Origin: Streptococcus caballi DSM 19004
Lineage (GTDB): Bacteria > Bacillota > Bacilli > Lactobacillales > Streptococcaceae
Assembly (NCBI RefSeq): GCF_000379985.1
Contig: NZ_KB904068.1
Coordinates: 170 to 44,202 of the forward strand
Direction of reading: 5' to 3'
Length of the DNA stretch: 44,033 bases
Shown: positions 1-10,083 of the stretch, piece by piece
How the letters are laid out: each line of letters begins with the position of its first letter
Position numbering within the stretch: position 1 is the stretch's first letter
Notes under the pieces: generated by a model
Databases searched by the model: none
What the model was told of the DNA's origin: nothing
Seen by the model: the letters and a program-made list of their open reading frames with translations, nothing else
Made by a program: the position numbers and the translations under genes

Positions 1-411
1 CCTGAATACCAGTGTTTAACTTCTGTGCCTGGTGTTGGTAAAGTTTACGCTGCAGGAATTATCGCTGAAATTGGACAGATTGAGCGCTTTAAAGACCATC
101 CTCAAGTCGCTAAATAGGCAGGATTGAATTGGAAACAGAATCAATCTGGGAACACTAACTCTCAAAATACGGAACTTGTCAAACGAGGCAACCGCTATCT
201 CCGTTATTACTTAGTTGAAGCCGCCAACTCGGTCAGACGACATGATAGTGAATATCAAACCTTTTACAAGAAGAAGTATCATGAAGTTCCTAAACATCAA
301 CACAAACGAGCCATCGTCTTAACCGCTAGAAAATTTGTGCGTCTGGTGGATGCGCTACTACGCAATCGCCAACTCTATACGCCACCAAGGAGGCTTATGG
401 AAGATAGATAA
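1..411 (+). pseudogene. IS110-family transposase, C-terminal remnant with in-frame stop
   Basis: Frame 1 is open from the window edge and reads a C-terminal IS116/IS110/IS902-type domain: a helix-hairpin-helix-like SVPGVGKVYAAGIIAEIG segment, then KRGNRYLRYYLVEAANSVRR and a basic tail ending at 411. A TAG at 115-117 interrupts the domain where family members usually have tyrosine (AK-Y-AGL), so the gene is dead in this copy unless the stop is read through. The N-terminal DEDD catalytic half lies outside the window. The transposase would have driven excision and insertion of its element. It points rightward into the gal locus. A second IS110 fragment, N-terminal, lies near 16.1 kb in the opposite orientation; whether both come from the same element cannot be told. 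Confidence 0.85.
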
Positions 412-436
412 TGATCTGCACAAGTCCTTGGTTAAG

Positions 437-463
437 CTAGTGAAAAAAAGCGATTTTCACTAG
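437..463 (+). terminator. Hairpin downstream of the transposase remnant
   Basis: CTAGTGAAAA (437-446) and TTTTCACTAG (454-463) form a perfect 10-bp stem with a 7-base loop, followed by GGTGTTTTT. It may be a transcription terminator or part of the right-end structure of the IS. Up to 546 I see nothing else of note, only AT-rich sequence. Confidence 0.45.
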
Positions 464-546
464 GTGTTTTTAGTGCACCCTGTTTTCTAAAAAATCAACT
501 AGAATTTTCTCAACTTTCTATTGACTTTTTACCACTAGACTATTAT

Positions 547-1080
547 TTAAATATTGTCCCAATCAACTCTGGCAAACTCTTCAACCACAACTTCACCGAA
601 ACCCCAAGCCATCCAATTTGCCATTTCGTAAATATCACGAAATCTCTTTTGGTGCTTGCGAGCAAAGTCTGGATTGCGTTCAGCTTCGTTCATAGCTGCG
701 ATAAAGGCTTTCGCAGTTGTATCATAAAAATCCTCGTACATATCACCATAGTCATAGGTAAACACTGTCGCATAATAAGCGAAACTGAGGTTGATTTCAG
801 CTAGCAAAGTAACATCTGTTACAACCTTCTTGGTCTCTCTGAAAAGTTTTTTGGCATTTTTAAACTCAAACGATCGAATGCGCCTATACATTTTCTCAAG
901 TTTTTGATCAAATTCTCTAACAATCGTTTCATTGGCTTCCGGCCCTAAAAACAGTTGTTCCAATAAAAGGCTAGCTTCATTACTTTTCTTATATAGATGG
1001 CAAATCAAATCTTCTCTTTCTTTTTCAGATAAGGCACGGATGTGCTGACGCAACTCTCTGATTCCCAACTGTTTAGACAT
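547..1080 (-). CDS. DUF6155 family protein, last gene of the gal operon
   Basis: A 177-residue soluble, highly charged and helical protein that begins [20 protein letters not shown]; it resembles the DUF6155 family, whose function is unknown. I take the ATG at 1080 because GGAG lies 7 bases upstream; a TTG at 1092 gives a slightly longer frame without a better ribosome site. The start overlaps the galT stop by 8 bases, so translation is probably coupled to galT. No signal peptide or membrane segment is visible. Its place behind galK-galT suggests co-expression with galactose use, but the sequence gives no reaction. No intrinsic terminator is obvious directly after it. Confidence 0.8.
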   Translation of the reverse strand: MSKQLGIRELRQHIRALSEKEREDLICHLYKKSNEASLLLEQLFLGPEANETIVREFDQKLEKMYRRIRSFEFKNAKKLFRETKKVVTDVTLLAEINLSFAYYATVFTYDYGDMYEDFYDTTAKAFIAAMNEAERNPDFARKHQKRFRDIYEMANWMAWGFGEVVVEEFARVDWDNI

Positions 1081-2551
1081 TGATAACTCCAATACTTTCT
1101 ACAAAACGCATAAAGGCAGATTGACCTTTTTCATCACGTTTGTAAACACCTGCGTCTTCTAAAACACGAACAAAGGTTTGCCCGACAGCTTGTTTGACAA
1201 CTTCTGAAACAGTTGCTTCGCTCACATCAGGATGGTCTGCTTTGATGGCATCCGCCCAATCTTTGTGATAGTCTGCTACTTCATTATACTGGCTCAGGAG
1301 GTATTTTTCAACCTCTGTCAGTTCATTTTTGAGCCTTGGCGGCAAAATAGCTAAGCCCATGACCTCAATCAGACCGATATTTTCTTTTTTGATATGCTGC
1401 ACATCAGCGTGCGGATGATAAACACCGTCTGGAAATTCAGCTGTCGTGTGATTGTCACGCAAAACAATATCCAGTTCAAAGACGCCATCACGTCTACGGG
1501 CAATTGGAGTCACGGTGTGGTGCGGTGTGTCTCCTGTATAAGCGACAACATCAACACTATCATCAGAATAATCACGCCAAGCCAAGCGAATTTTTTCAGC
1601 CAATTCAACCAAGTGGTTCCTGTCCTCGCTACGTAAACGAATAACAGACATTGGCCATTTGACAATACCAGCTGTCACATCAGAAAAGCCTTTGAAATGA
1701 AACTCACGGTCTAGCTCTGCTATTTCCATAGGAAAGACATGACGCCCACCTTGATAGTGATTGTGTGTCAAAATTGACCCACCAACAATTGGTAAATCAG
1801 AATTTGACCCTGCAAAATAGCCTGGGAAAATATCAACAATGTCCAATAATTGCGCAAAAGTATCCTTGCTAATAACCATTGGCACATGCTCAGTATTTAA
1901 AATAATGCAGTGCTCATTGAAGTAAGCATAAGGTGAATACTGGAAGCCCCATTTTTCATCACCCAAATTCATACGGATAATGCGGTGATTAGCGCGGGCA
2001 GGATGGTTAATCCGACCTTGGTAGCCTTCATTTTCCATGCAAAGTTGGCATTTTGGATATGAGGAAGCTTTGACCAGTTTAGCTTGTGCAATAGCTTTGG
2101 GGTCTTTTTCAGGTTTTGATAAATTGATTGTGATTTGAATATCGCCATATTGTGATGGTGTTGTAAAGGCAATATTTTTTGCGATTGCGGCAACTTTAAT
2201 ATAATCGTTGCGTTTGCTGAGGGCGTAAAAATCTGCGATAGCTTGTTGAGGAGATTTTGCATAAGTATCCCAGAATTTACGGTTCACCTGACTTGGGACA
2301 GGCGTGATAAAATTCATTAGCTCAGCACCCAAACAATCTTTTTCAGCCACCAATTCACCAACCTTGCCATTTTGCACGGCTAGGTCAACCAGTTCATCTT
2401 TGAGAGCAATAAGCTCTGTTTGCTTCGTTTCTTGCTGTGCGCCTTCTTCGCCAACAAGGGCAAGGACACGGTTACGCAAGTAAAACATATCATCTGCTGT
2501 GTAGTCGCTAACTGCAATGACTTTAGCAACAAAAGTATCTAAAAGTTTCAT
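1073..2551 (-). CDS. galT: UDP-glucose--hexose-1-phosphate uridylyltransferase, class II
   Basis: A 492-residue cytoplasmic GalT of the long Firmicutes type, not the ~350-residue HIT-like E. coli type. In the Leloir pathway it transfers UMP between UDP-glucose and galactose-1-phosphate. Family features seen are the metal-site-like [16 protein letters not shown] near residue 170, [14 protein letters not shown] in the middle and the [13 protein letters not shown] segment near 260. It starts 19 bases after the galK stop with a weak AGAGAAG ribosome site and overlaps the next gene. It is co-transcribed with galK from the promoter near 3.8 kb. galE, needed to regenerate UDP-glucose, is absent from the window and must lie elsewhere. 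Confidence 0.96.
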   Translation of the reverse strand: MKLLDTFVAKVIAVSDYTADDMFYLRNRVLALVGEEGAQQETKQTELIALKDELVDLAVQNGKVGELVAEKDCLGAELMNFITPVPSQVNRKFWDTYAKSPQQAIADFYALSKRNDYIKVAAIAKNIAFTTPSQYGDIQITINLSKPEKDPKAIAQAKLVKASSYPKCQLCMENEGYQGRINHPARANHRIIRMNLGDEKWGFQYSPYAYFNEHCIILNTEHVPMVISKDTFAQLLDIVDIFPGYFAGSNSDLPIVGGSILTHNHYQGGRHVFPMEIAELDREFHFKGFSDVTAGIVKWPMSVIRLRSEDRNHLVELAEKIRLAWRDYSDDSVDVVAYTGDTPHHTVTPIARRRDGVFELDIVLRDNHTTAEFPDGVYHPHADVQHIKKENIGLIEVMGLAILPPRLKNELTEVEKYLLSQYNEVADYHKDWADAIKADHPDVSEATVSEVVKQAVGQTFVRVLEDAGVYKRDEKGQSAFMRFVESIGVINV

Positions 2552-2570
2552 TTTTCTTCTCTAATCTTAC

Positions 2571-3743
2571 TTATTTTCGAGACAAGACACGTGAGCCAGC
2601 TGCAATTTCAGCAATGTAGAAAGCTGGCGCATAGCCAATGATTTCTGTATAAACCTTGCCGACATTTTGGGTGAATTCATCAACTTTATCTTTAGCGACA
2701 ATGGCAATACCGCAGCCACCAAAGCCCGCTCCTGTCATACGAGCTCCAAGGACACCTTCTTGTTGCCAAGCGGTATGAGCAAGGGTATCAAGCTCAATAC
2801 CAGTCACTTCGTAATCATGCTCAAGTGATACATGTGAGGCATTGACCAAACGACCAAATTTTTCAAGTTCACCTGCAATCAAAGCTTCTTTGGCTTGAAG
2901 AGTGCGTTGATTTTCCCAAACAGCGTGACGAGCACGTTTGAGACGATTGGCATCTTTAATGAGGTAACTGTATTCATCAAAAGCTTGCAAATCAAGTTCA
3001 CCAAGTGTCTTGATATCAAGCGCTTGATTCAATTCTTCAACGGCTTTTTCACATTCGGCACGACGTTCATTGTATTTTGAATCAGCCAATTCACGGCGTT
3101 TGTTAGTATTCATGATAACAATGACATTGTCACCTAAATCAAGCGGCACAAGGTCGTATTCTAATGTGTTGGTATCAAGGTAAATAGCTTGCTTGTCAGC
3201 TCCCATACCGATGGCAAATTGGTCCATGATTCCTGAATTAACGCCGATAAATTCATTTTCAGTCTGTTTACCAATTTTTACTAAGTCAAGACGGTCTAAG
3301 TTGAGGTCAAATAATTCTTCAGCAACAATTCCGACCAAGAGCTCTAACGAAGCTGATGATGACAAGCCTGAACCGTTTGGAATATTCCCATTGACATAAA
3401 GGTCAAAACCGGTAGCAATCGTATGTCCAGCTTCTTGCAAGCATTTGATGACCCCTTTTGGATAATTGGTCCAGCTGTCTTTTTTATCAAAGACAAGATT
3501 AGCAAGGTCAACCTCGATAATGCCTAAATCAGCAAAGTTTGCTGAATAAAAACGAAGTGTTTGGTCATCACGTTTGCGAGCTGCACCGTATGTTCCAAGT
3601 GTGATAGCCGCTGGGAAAACATGACCACCATTGTAGTCTGTATGTTCACCAATCAAATTGATACGTCCTGGTGAGAAAAAGGTTGCGTCTGCTTCATTGC
3701 CAAATACGGCTGTGAAGGCTTCTTTTAATTCTGTAACTTTCAT
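2571..3743 (-). CDS. galK: Galactokinase
   Basis: A 390-residue GHMP-family kinase, the normal length for GalK. It phosphorylates galactose with ATP at C1, the first committed Leloir step, in the cytoplasm. Visible motifs are the galactokinase signature [15 protein letters not shown] (residues 26-40), the ATP loop [11 protein letters not shown] (122-132), and the C-terminal GHMP motif [10 protein letters not shown] near 337. AAAGGAG stands just upstream of the ATG. It is the first gene of the leftward galK-galT-DUF6155 operon, divergent from galR. The control region holds a good sigma-A promoter, a cre-like site and an operator-like palindrome, so both galactose induction and glucose repression are expected. 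Confidence 0.97.
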   Translation of the reverse strand: MKVTELKEAFTAVFGNEADATFFSPGRINLIGEHTDYNGGHVFPAAITLGTYGAARKRDDQTLRFYSANFADLGIIEVDLANLVFDKKDSWTNYPKGVIKCLQEAGHTIATGFDLYVNGNIPNGSGLSSSASLELLVGIVAEELFDLNLDRLDLVKIGKQTENEFIGVNSGIMDQFAIGMGADKQAIYLDTNTLEYDLVPLDLGDNVIVIMNTNKRRELADSKYNERRAECEKAVEELNQALDIKTLGELDLQAFDEYSYLIKDANRLKRARHAVWENQRTLQAKEALIAGELEKFGRLVNASHVSLEHDYEVTGIELDTLAHTAWQQEGVLGARMTGAGFGGCGIAIVAKDKVDEFTQNVGKVYTEIIGYAPAFYIAEIAAGSRVLSRK

Positions 3744-3768
3744 GAGGGTCTCCTTTTTATTTCTTCTA

Positions 3769-3782
3769 TGATTACGGTTTCA
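3769..3782 (-). promoter_or_regulatory. cre-like site at galK promoter
   Basis: On the minus strand the 14-mer TGAAACCGTAATCA matches the CcpA consensus TGWAANCGNTNWCA at every fixed position but one. It lies immediately downstream of and touching the galK -10 box, a position where bound CcpA would block transcription. CcpA binding is inferred. Confidence 0.6.
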
Positions 3783-3810
3783 TTGTACACCTGTCCTTAT
3801 TCCAAGTCAA
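3782..3810 (-). promoter_or_regulatory. galK promoter
   Basis: On the minus strand TTGACT (3805-3810) and TACAAT (3782-3787) are separated by 17 bases, a near-consensus sigma-A promoter reading into galK. Confidence 0.8.
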
Positions 3811-3813
3811 TAA

Positions 3814-3830
3814 TTTTACTAAAATTTTAC
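3814..3830. promoter_or_regulatory. Probable GalR operator between galK and galR
   Basis: TTTTACTAAAATTTTAC contains the perfect palindrome TAAAATTTTA at its centre and lies just upstream of the galK -35 and within the galR promoter region. The identical 17 bases recur at 12275-12291 over the aga -10 box. LacI-family repressors such as GalR bind palindromes of this size; assignment to GalR is inference from position. Confidence 0.6.
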
Positions 3831-3856
3831 TTAAAATTTTCTTTGTGTTATTTTTG

Positions 3857-3865
3857 TGCTATACT
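3857..3865 (+). promoter_or_regulatory. galR promoter, extended -10
   Basis: TGCTATACT is an extended -10 element (TGn plus TATACT) 31 bases before the galR ATG; no good -35 is present at the usual distance. Confidence 0.5.
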
Positions 3866-3892
3866 AAAGAAAAGATAAGAAAGAAGGGATGA

Positions 3893-4894
<1,002 letters not shown>

Positions 4895-4982
4895 AAATTA
4901 TCAACAAAAGAATGAGACAAAGACGCGGGCAAAACATCCATGATTGCTCCGCCCTCATCCACAGAATAATGAAAACAAACAT

Positions 4983-5020
4983 AAAGCCCTCACTAGGTGT
5001 ATAATCTTAGTGAGGGCTTT
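4983..5020 (+). terminator. Terminator of galR
   Basis: AAAGCCCTCACTA (4983-4995) pairs with TAGTGAGGGCTTT (5008-5020) in a perfect 13-bp stem. A short T run on either side lets it work in both directions. Confidence 0.85.
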
Positions 5021-5275
5021 GTGGTTGACGAGTTAATGATGTTAGTCATCTAGGCCAAAACTATTGAAAAAGTAAATACGCATAAAATCAAGTTATCAAA
5101 AACATTGATTCTACGCGTTTTTTACTGTAAACTTGTCCAAAGTATTAAAGCCGGATTACATTTTGACCAACTTCTTCATGAGCCTAAAAAGCAAATTGGG
5201 AATTGTAAACCTAATAGATCCAAATTGCCATAATACCACATTTTCTAGAATAATCAAGCATTGCTTCATTCCGCT
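5021..5275. other. Intergenic stretch between galR and gtfA, no gene seen
   Basis: AT-rich sequence with no supported gene, RNA or repeat. Short open stretches on the plus strand around 5133-5339 carry no recognisable domain. Decayed mobile DNA is possible but I could not identify any. Confidence 0.4.
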
Positions 5276-5302
5276 AAAAAGAAGACGAGTTCTCTTCTTT
5301 TT
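5276..5302 (-). terminator. Terminator of gtfA
   Basis: AAAAAGAAGA (5276-5285) pairs with TCTTCTTTTT (5293-5302); on the minus strand it begins 2 bases after the gtfA stop and carries its own T run. Confidence 0.8.
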
Positions 5303-5304
5303 GA

Positions 5305-6750
5305 TTATAAAAAGACAATCTCTCTCCCGTTTTCTTTAACCGTATAACTTAAGTCTTTTAGATTGATTGTAGCGTCTGCAACCACACTGCTACCTTGATT
5401 ACGACGAGTGATTATAAGCGTGTTTTCATCTAATACCTCTACATCAATACTGCCTTCAAGGTCAAAAGCAGCTGAGTGATTTCGGAAAGTAAAGAGTTTG
5501 AGCAAAGCTTGAACCACTGGGCGTTTGACTTCTTCAGCGATTTCTTCACTCGTGTAATAATGACGATTGATGTTGCGGCCTTCTTTTGTTTTTTCTAACA
5601 AATCAAGGTCATTTTTTCCTGCTAAAAAGCCAACATAATAAACTTGTGGAATACCTGGTGCAAAAGCCTGAATCAAGCGTGCTAAGAAATATTTCTTGTC
5701 ATCATCACCGAGCGCAGAATAATAAGTCGAATTGATTTGATAAATATCAAGATTATTGTATTCAGCAGATGAGTATTTGCGTTTGACATTAGCACCAACT
5801 TTATAAAGTTCACTGGAGGTGTAATCAATTTCCTCATCTGTCAAAATATCTTTAACATCAACCACACCAATTCCATCGTGTGTATCAAGCGTTGTAAATT
5901 GCTTCATTGGCGACATTTTCAACCATTTCGCCAAGCGGCCAACTTTGCCACTATATAAGCTATAAAGCGTCACCATGGGAAGTGCAAAATCATAAACATA
6001 ATAGCCATGCTCAGCAATCTTAAACTGGATTGAATAATGCTCATGAATTTCTGGAAGCAATTCTGTGCCAGATTGAGCTGCAATGCTACGCACTTTATCA
6101 AGTAAGTCCCAAATGTCTGGCTCTACGAAGAAATCATTGGTATCCAATTTCTTAACCGCATAAGCAAATGCATCTAGACGGATGAGGTCACAGCCATTTT
6201 CTGCCAAATGTTCGATGGTCTTTCGAATGAAATCCATGGTCACCTCTTTTGTCACATCAAGGTCAATCTGTTCCTCACCAAATGTGTTCCACAAATGCTC
6301 AACTGAGCCATCGGCAAAATGAATTTCTTGTTTTGGTGCACGATCTTTACGCTTATAAATCAAGTCTACATCAGCTTGTGTCGGACGATTTTCTGGCCAG
6401 AATTTATCCCAATTAAGGAATAAATCTTTATAAGCGCTGGCTTCGTGTTTTTCTTGATAATCTTTATAATATTTTGATTGACGAGAGATATGATTAATCA
6501 TGAAATCAAACATGAGATAATACTTTTCACCTAAATTCTTCACATCATCCCAAGTACCAAATGCAAAATCAACCTCGTCATAATCAACAGGGGCAAAACC
6601 GCGGTCACCCGTTGATGGGAAGAATGGTAAAAGATGAATACCACCAACTGCTTCCCCAAAGTACTTCTCAAGATTATCCGCTAACTCTTTCAAATTCTTA
6701 CCCAGACTATCCGAGTAAGTGATTAACATTGTTTTATTTTGAATTCCCAT
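5305..6750 (-). CDS. gtfA: Sucrose phosphorylase
   Basis: A 481-residue GH13 subfamily 18 enzyme, normal length for GtfA, without signal peptide. It splits intracellular sucrose with phosphate into glucose-1-phosphate and fructose, saving ATP. Conserved parts include the start [19 protein letters not shown], the nucleophile region [13 protein letters not shown] (Asp193), the acid/base [10 protein letters not shown] (Glu234) and [12 protein letters not shown] with the third carboxylate. AAAGGAATC precedes the ATG. In msm loci sucrose arises when Aga removes galactose from raffinose, so the gene belongs functionally with aga-msmEFG. It follows msmG on the same strand after a 331-base gap, so it is either read through or has its own weak promoter. 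Confidence 0.95.
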   Translation of the reverse strand: MGIQNKTMLITYSDSLGKNLKELADNLEKYFGEAVGGIHLLPFFPSTGDRGFAPVDYDEVDFAFGTWDDVKNLGEKYYLMFDFMINHISRQSKYYKDYQEKHEASAYKDLFLNWDKFWPENRPTQADVDLIYKRKDRAPKQEIHFADGSVEHLWNTFGEEQIDLDVTKEVTMDFIRKTIEHLAENGCDLIRLDAFAYAVKKLDTNDFFVEPDIWDLLDKVRSIAAQSGTELLPEIHEHYSIQFKIAEHGYYVYDFALPMVTLYSLYSGKVGRLAKWLKMSPMKQFTTLDTHDGIGVVDVKDILTDEEIDYTSSELYKVGANVKRKYSSAEYNNLDIYQINSTYYSALGDDDKKYFLARLIQAFAPGIPQVYYVGFLAGKNDLDLLEKTKEGRNINRHYYTSEEIAEEVKRPVVQALLKLFTFRNHSAAFDLEGSIDVEVLDENTLIITRRNQGSSVVADATINLKDLSYTVKENGREIVFL

Positions 6751-6848
6751 AATGATTCCTTTGTTTTATTTTCATCATTTATATTGTGATATCGTTGAAC
6801 ACAACCTATAAGCGTAGCAAAAAATAATTTTTCCTAGAATGTACACGT

Positions 6849-6892
6849 TCTTCGTCTAAATTCTTATTTTTACTGATCCCGCTATAGACCTT
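6849..6892. repeat. Degenerate direct repeat, copy A (gtfA-msmG gap)
   Basis: The last 30 bases, ending CCCGCTATAGACCTT, match copy B at 7030-7073 at about 26 of 30 positions; the copies start 181 bases apart. The 331-base gap 6751-7081 otherwise holds no supported gene. Confidence 0.5.
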
Positions 6893-7029
6893 AAATCTTA
6901 CTAGCAATCCGGCCATTGTGGTTAGCGTTATTTGACGAGATGCTTTAGCAACCATCAAATATAGCAAGTTAAGTCAAACTCGAGCTACAGGCTTGGTGAA
7001 AAAGGAAGAGTCTCCTTGTGTCTGAGCGA

Positions 7030-7073
7030 CACTTCGCCATCTCCCTATTTTCACTGTGCCCGCTATAGGCCTT
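7030..7073. repeat. Degenerate direct repeat, copy B (gtfA-msmG gap)
   Basis: Ends CCCGCTATAGGCCTT, the partner of copy A, and stops 8 bases before the msmG stop codon. Confidence 0.5.
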
Positions 7074-7081
7074 CTGTATCC

Positions 7082-7915
7082 TTATTTCACCGCTCCATTA
7101 CTCATACCAGCAATGATATGTTTTTGGAAAATGAGGTAGACAATCGTAATGGTAATGATTCCTACGATATAAGATGCAAAACTTGGACCATAGTCATTAA
7201 AGTATTGTCCGCTGTAATTGTATTGGAACAAAGGAAGCGTCCACATGCTTGAATCCTTGTTAAGAATCAACAGAGGCAGCATAAAATCATTCCAGAACCA
7301 AAGCGCGTTAATAATCAAAGTCGTTGCATGCATTGGTTTTAGCATAGGAAAAATAATTTTACGATAAGTTGTAAATTTATCCGCACCATCAACCTCGGCA
7401 GCTTCATCTAAACTGTCAGGAACACTTAATTTAATATAACCAACATAAAGAAAGAGAGTCTGCGGAATAGCATAAGTTAAATAGAGAATAATCAACCCCC
7501 ACATATTAGCTAGCCCTAATTTGCTCATCATAACCGTAATAGGAATCATGATAACTTGGAAGGGGACGAAAATCCCTAAAATCAAAAGACTGTACATGAT
7601 ATTAAAGGCACGTCTTTTAGACATATTACGGGCAATGGAATAAGCTGCTGCAGGAATAAAGAGCATAACCACTAGAACTGATAAGACGGTGATAACCGTT
7701 GAATTCCAAAAATATCCTCCAACACCATCAGCTAACAAACGTTTATAGTTATCCAAAGTAATGGGATTTGGAAAAGCAAAGAAATGATTCATAATATCCT
7801 TAGTTTTCTTAAAAGAACTAAAGACAGTGACCAAGAGGGGAATTAGAATTAAAATACCGCCTGCAGCCAAAAGAACATATTTCCAAAAATAATTCAATTT
7901 TTCATCTTTTTTCAT
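7082..7915 (-). CDS. msmG: Multiple-sugar ABC transporter permease
   Basis: A 277-residue membrane protein of the MalG/CUT1 type with six predicted transmembrane helices; the first is VLLAAGGILILIPLLVTVF near residue 15. The cytoplasmic EAA loop that contacts the ATPase is visible as LDEAAEVDGADKFTTYRKI near 170. Together with MsmF it forms the channel that imports raffinose, melibiose and isomalto-oligosaccharides delivered by MsmE. AAAGGAG lies 9 bases before the ATG. It begins 14 bases after the msmF stop, as last gene of the aga-msmE-msmF-msmG run. No ATPase gene follows directly; MsmK at 13838 is the likely partner. Confidence 0.93.
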   Translation of the reverse strand: MKKDEKLNYFWKYVLLAAGGILILIPLLVTVFSSFKKTKDIMNHFFAFPNPITLDNYKRLLADGVGGYFWNSTVITVLSVLVVMLFIPAAAYSIARNMSKRRAFNIMYSLLILGIFVPFQVIMIPITVMMSKLGLANMWGLIILYLTYAIPQTLFLYVGYIKLSVPDSLDEAAEVDGADKFTTYRKIIFPMLKPMHATTLIINALWFWNDFMLPLLILNKDSSMWTLPLFQYNYSGQYFNDYGPSFASYIVGIITITIVYLIFQKHIIAGMSNGAVK

Positions 7916-7929
7916 GACACTAGTCTCCT

Positions 7930-8802
7930 TTAAACTTCAAATTTCTTAGAGAGTTTAATTTGCAGTACAGAAACAATTCCAATGATAATAAAGAGAATCA
8001 AAGCGATAGCATTGGCATAGCCGTACTGATTGCTCTTAAAGGCATAATTGTAGACCAAAAGACCTAGTGATGTTGTTGAATTATTTGGACCACCACCTGT
8101 TAAAGCAAAGATTTGGTCAAAAGCTGTTAAACCCGCTTTCAAAGCCATGATAAAAACCATGGAAATACTTGGAAGTAAGTAAGGTAGCTCGATTGACCAA
8201 AAAGTCTGTCTGCTGTCAGCACCATCAATTGCTGCTGCTTCGACAATTTCTGATGGAATACTTTGAAGGCCTGAGAGAAAAAGAATGATAGGCATAGCGA
8301 CACCTTGCCACAAAAGAACGAAAATTGAAGCAATAACAGCCCCGTTCGCTGTTCCCAACATACTTGTTTCTAAAAATTTAAGTCCCAAAGCACTGCCGAT
8401 TGCTGGGAGTCCATAATTAAAAACTTGCTTAAAAATCAAAGATACAGTTAAGCCAGATAAAACAGCCGGGAAGAAAAACCAAGCTCTGAAAAAAGTTTTT
8501 CCTTTTATTTTAGCATTGAGAGCACGCGCGATAATGATTCCAAGGACAATTTCACCAACAATCAGGGCCAGAGTCAAAATTAAAGTAAAGCCAATAGCCT
8601 TCATAAATTTTCCATCAGTCATCAAAATCTTATAATTACTGATGCCAACAAAATCAAAATTATAGGTCAGACCAGTCCAATTGGTAAAGCTGTAGAAAGC
8701 TCCTTGAATCATAGGGAAATAAAAGAATACAGCTTGTAAGATAAGGGGAACAATTAAAAATGTCCAACCCCAGTATTTATTTAAAAATTTTCTGATAGTC
8801 AT
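7930..8802 (-). CDS. msmF: Multiple-sugar ABC transporter permease
   Basis: A 290-residue MalF/CUT1-type permease with about six transmembrane helices, first at WTFLIVPLILQAVFFYFPM (14-32). The EAA loop VEAAAIDGADSRQTFWSI lies near 190. It is the heterodimer partner of MsmG. GGAGGG precedes the ATG, which follows the msmE stop by 12 bases. The tight spacing and shared strand show one operon. Confidence 0.93.
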   Translation of the reverse strand: MTIRKFLNKYWGWTFLIVPLILQAVFFYFPMIQGAFYSFTNWTGLTYNFDFVGISNYKILMTDGKFMKAIGFTLILTLALIVGEIVLGIIIARALNAKIKGKTFFRAWFFFPAVLSGLTVSLIFKQVFNYGLPAIGSALGLKFLETSMLGTANGAVIASIFVLLWQGVAMPIILFLSGLQSIPSEIVEAAAIDGADSRQTFWSIELPYLLPSISMVFIMALKAGLTAFDQIFALTGGGPNNSTTSLGLLVYNYAFKSNQYGYANAIALILFIIIGIVSVLQIKLSKKFEV

Positions 8803-8814
8803 TCCTTATCCCTC

Positions 8815-10083
8815 CTAATCAACATCTGCTTTCATTGGATTAAAGAAAGCGTTAAGACCGTCGGCCAGCCCCTTACCATTTTTTGTCATTAGATAGTTTG
8901 TCGTCGTCGTGAAGAAATCATCTTCACTATTCCAATGCTGACCTAACCATACATAATGCTTATCGGTAAAGGCTAATTTATTCAGGGGCTGCAAAGGTGA
9001 ATTCTTGTCTTCCTTAACCCCCTTAACTGCTACTGGTGAACCATCAACATCATAATATTTTTGCATAGCTTTAGCAGTTGTCATATATTTAATAAATTTT
9101 TCAGCCTCTTTAGGGTGCTTTGTTTTAGCGGAAATTGATAGGGCTAAATCTCCAGCTCCAACAGTTATTCCATCTCCAGACTTTTTACTCGGAAAAGCAA
9201 AGGTGCCAATTTCAAATTTTGGATCTTGCTGTTTAATAGCTGGCAATGCCCAGGAACCATTTGGTGTCATGAGAGCTTTTTCATTAGCAAAGGCCACGAG
9301 GGCATCATTATAGGAAGCACCTTTCCAGTTTTTTTGCTGGTTGCCCTCATCGGCTAAAAGATTAAGACGTGTCATGTCTTCTTTAAGCACTTTATCACTA
9401 GTCTTAATCGAATTTGGTTGTGAAAAACGAAGGTATTTATTGGCAGCATCCGCACTGCCAGTAATTGAAATCAAGGATAACTGATGGTAACCGTTTAAGG
9501 TCCAGCCTTCTGTTCCTGCTAGGGCAAATGGTGTTTCTTTCTTCGCCTTGATTTGTTCTACCAATTTAACGAACTCATCCCAATTTTCAGGAACCTTTAA
9601 GCCCAGTTCTTTAAATTTTGTTTTATTATAATAAATCCCTGAAACATTAGCTGTCAAAGGAACGCTATAAACTTTTTTGTTAATCTTATATTCATTGGCA
9701 TAGTGATTTTTTAAATTATTAAGATATGCTTTACCAGTCATATCATAAAAATAACCTGCTTTTGCCCATTCTTGAAAGTCCATATTTTGAGGATAAATAT
9801 TAATGACATCAGGCACATCTCCTGCCAAGACGCGTGTCTTCAAGACTGTACCAGCATCTGGAACACTGGTCATCTTAACATGGATTTTAGGATTTTCTTT
9901 TTCAAAATCTTTAATGATTTCTTTTAAAGTAGCATCCATTTCTTTCTTCTGATTAAAATATTCAATGGTTACCTTGCCATCAGCCGATGTGTCATCCTCT
10001 TTTGAACACGCCGTCAATATTAAACCAGCAGTGGTAGCTAAAGCTACTATGCCAGCAGCTATCAATTGTTTACGCCATTTCAT
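8815..10083 (-). CDS. msmE: Sugar-binding lipoprotein of the msm transporter
   Basis: A 422-residue extracellular solute-binding protein (SBP family 1). The N-terminus is a lipoprotein signal with lipobox ILTAC; Cys26 would be lipidated, tethering the protein to the outer membrane face. The mature part begins [20 protein letters not shown] and shows the family's mixed alpha/beta composition. It captures raffinose-type and isomaltose-type oligosaccharides and hands them to MsmFG. Its ATG overlaps the aga stop in an ATGA tetranucleotide, with AAGGAGG 7 bases upstream inside aga, so translation is coupled to Aga. Confidence 0.94.
   Translation of the reverse strand: MKWRKQLIAAGIVALATTAGLILTACSKEDDTSADGKVTIEYFNQKKEMDATLKEIIKDFEKENPKIHVKMTSVPDAGTVLKTRVLAGDVPDVINIYPQNMDFQEWAKAGYFYDMTGKAYLNNLKNHYANEYKINKKVYSVPLTANVSGIYYNKTKFKELGLKVPENWDEFVKLVEQIKAKKETPFALAGTEGWTLNGYHQLSLISITGSADAANKYLRFSQPNSIKTSDKVLKEDMTRLNLLADEGNQQKNWKGASYNDALVAFANEKALMTPNGSWALPAIKQQDPKFEIGTFAFPSKKSGDGITVGAGDLALSISAKTKHPKEAEKFIKYMTTAKAMQKYYDVDGSPVAVKGVKEDKNSPLQPLNKLAFTDKHYVWLGQHWNSEDDFFTTTTNYLMTKNGKGLADGLNAFFNPMKADVD

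Noticed and set aside
6790..6815. cre site upstream of gtfA
   Set aside because: The ATATCG/CGATAT region has three mismatches on either strand.
7016..7252. 78-codon plus-strand frame at the end of msmG
   Set aside because: Mostly antisense to msmG, no domain and no ribosome site.
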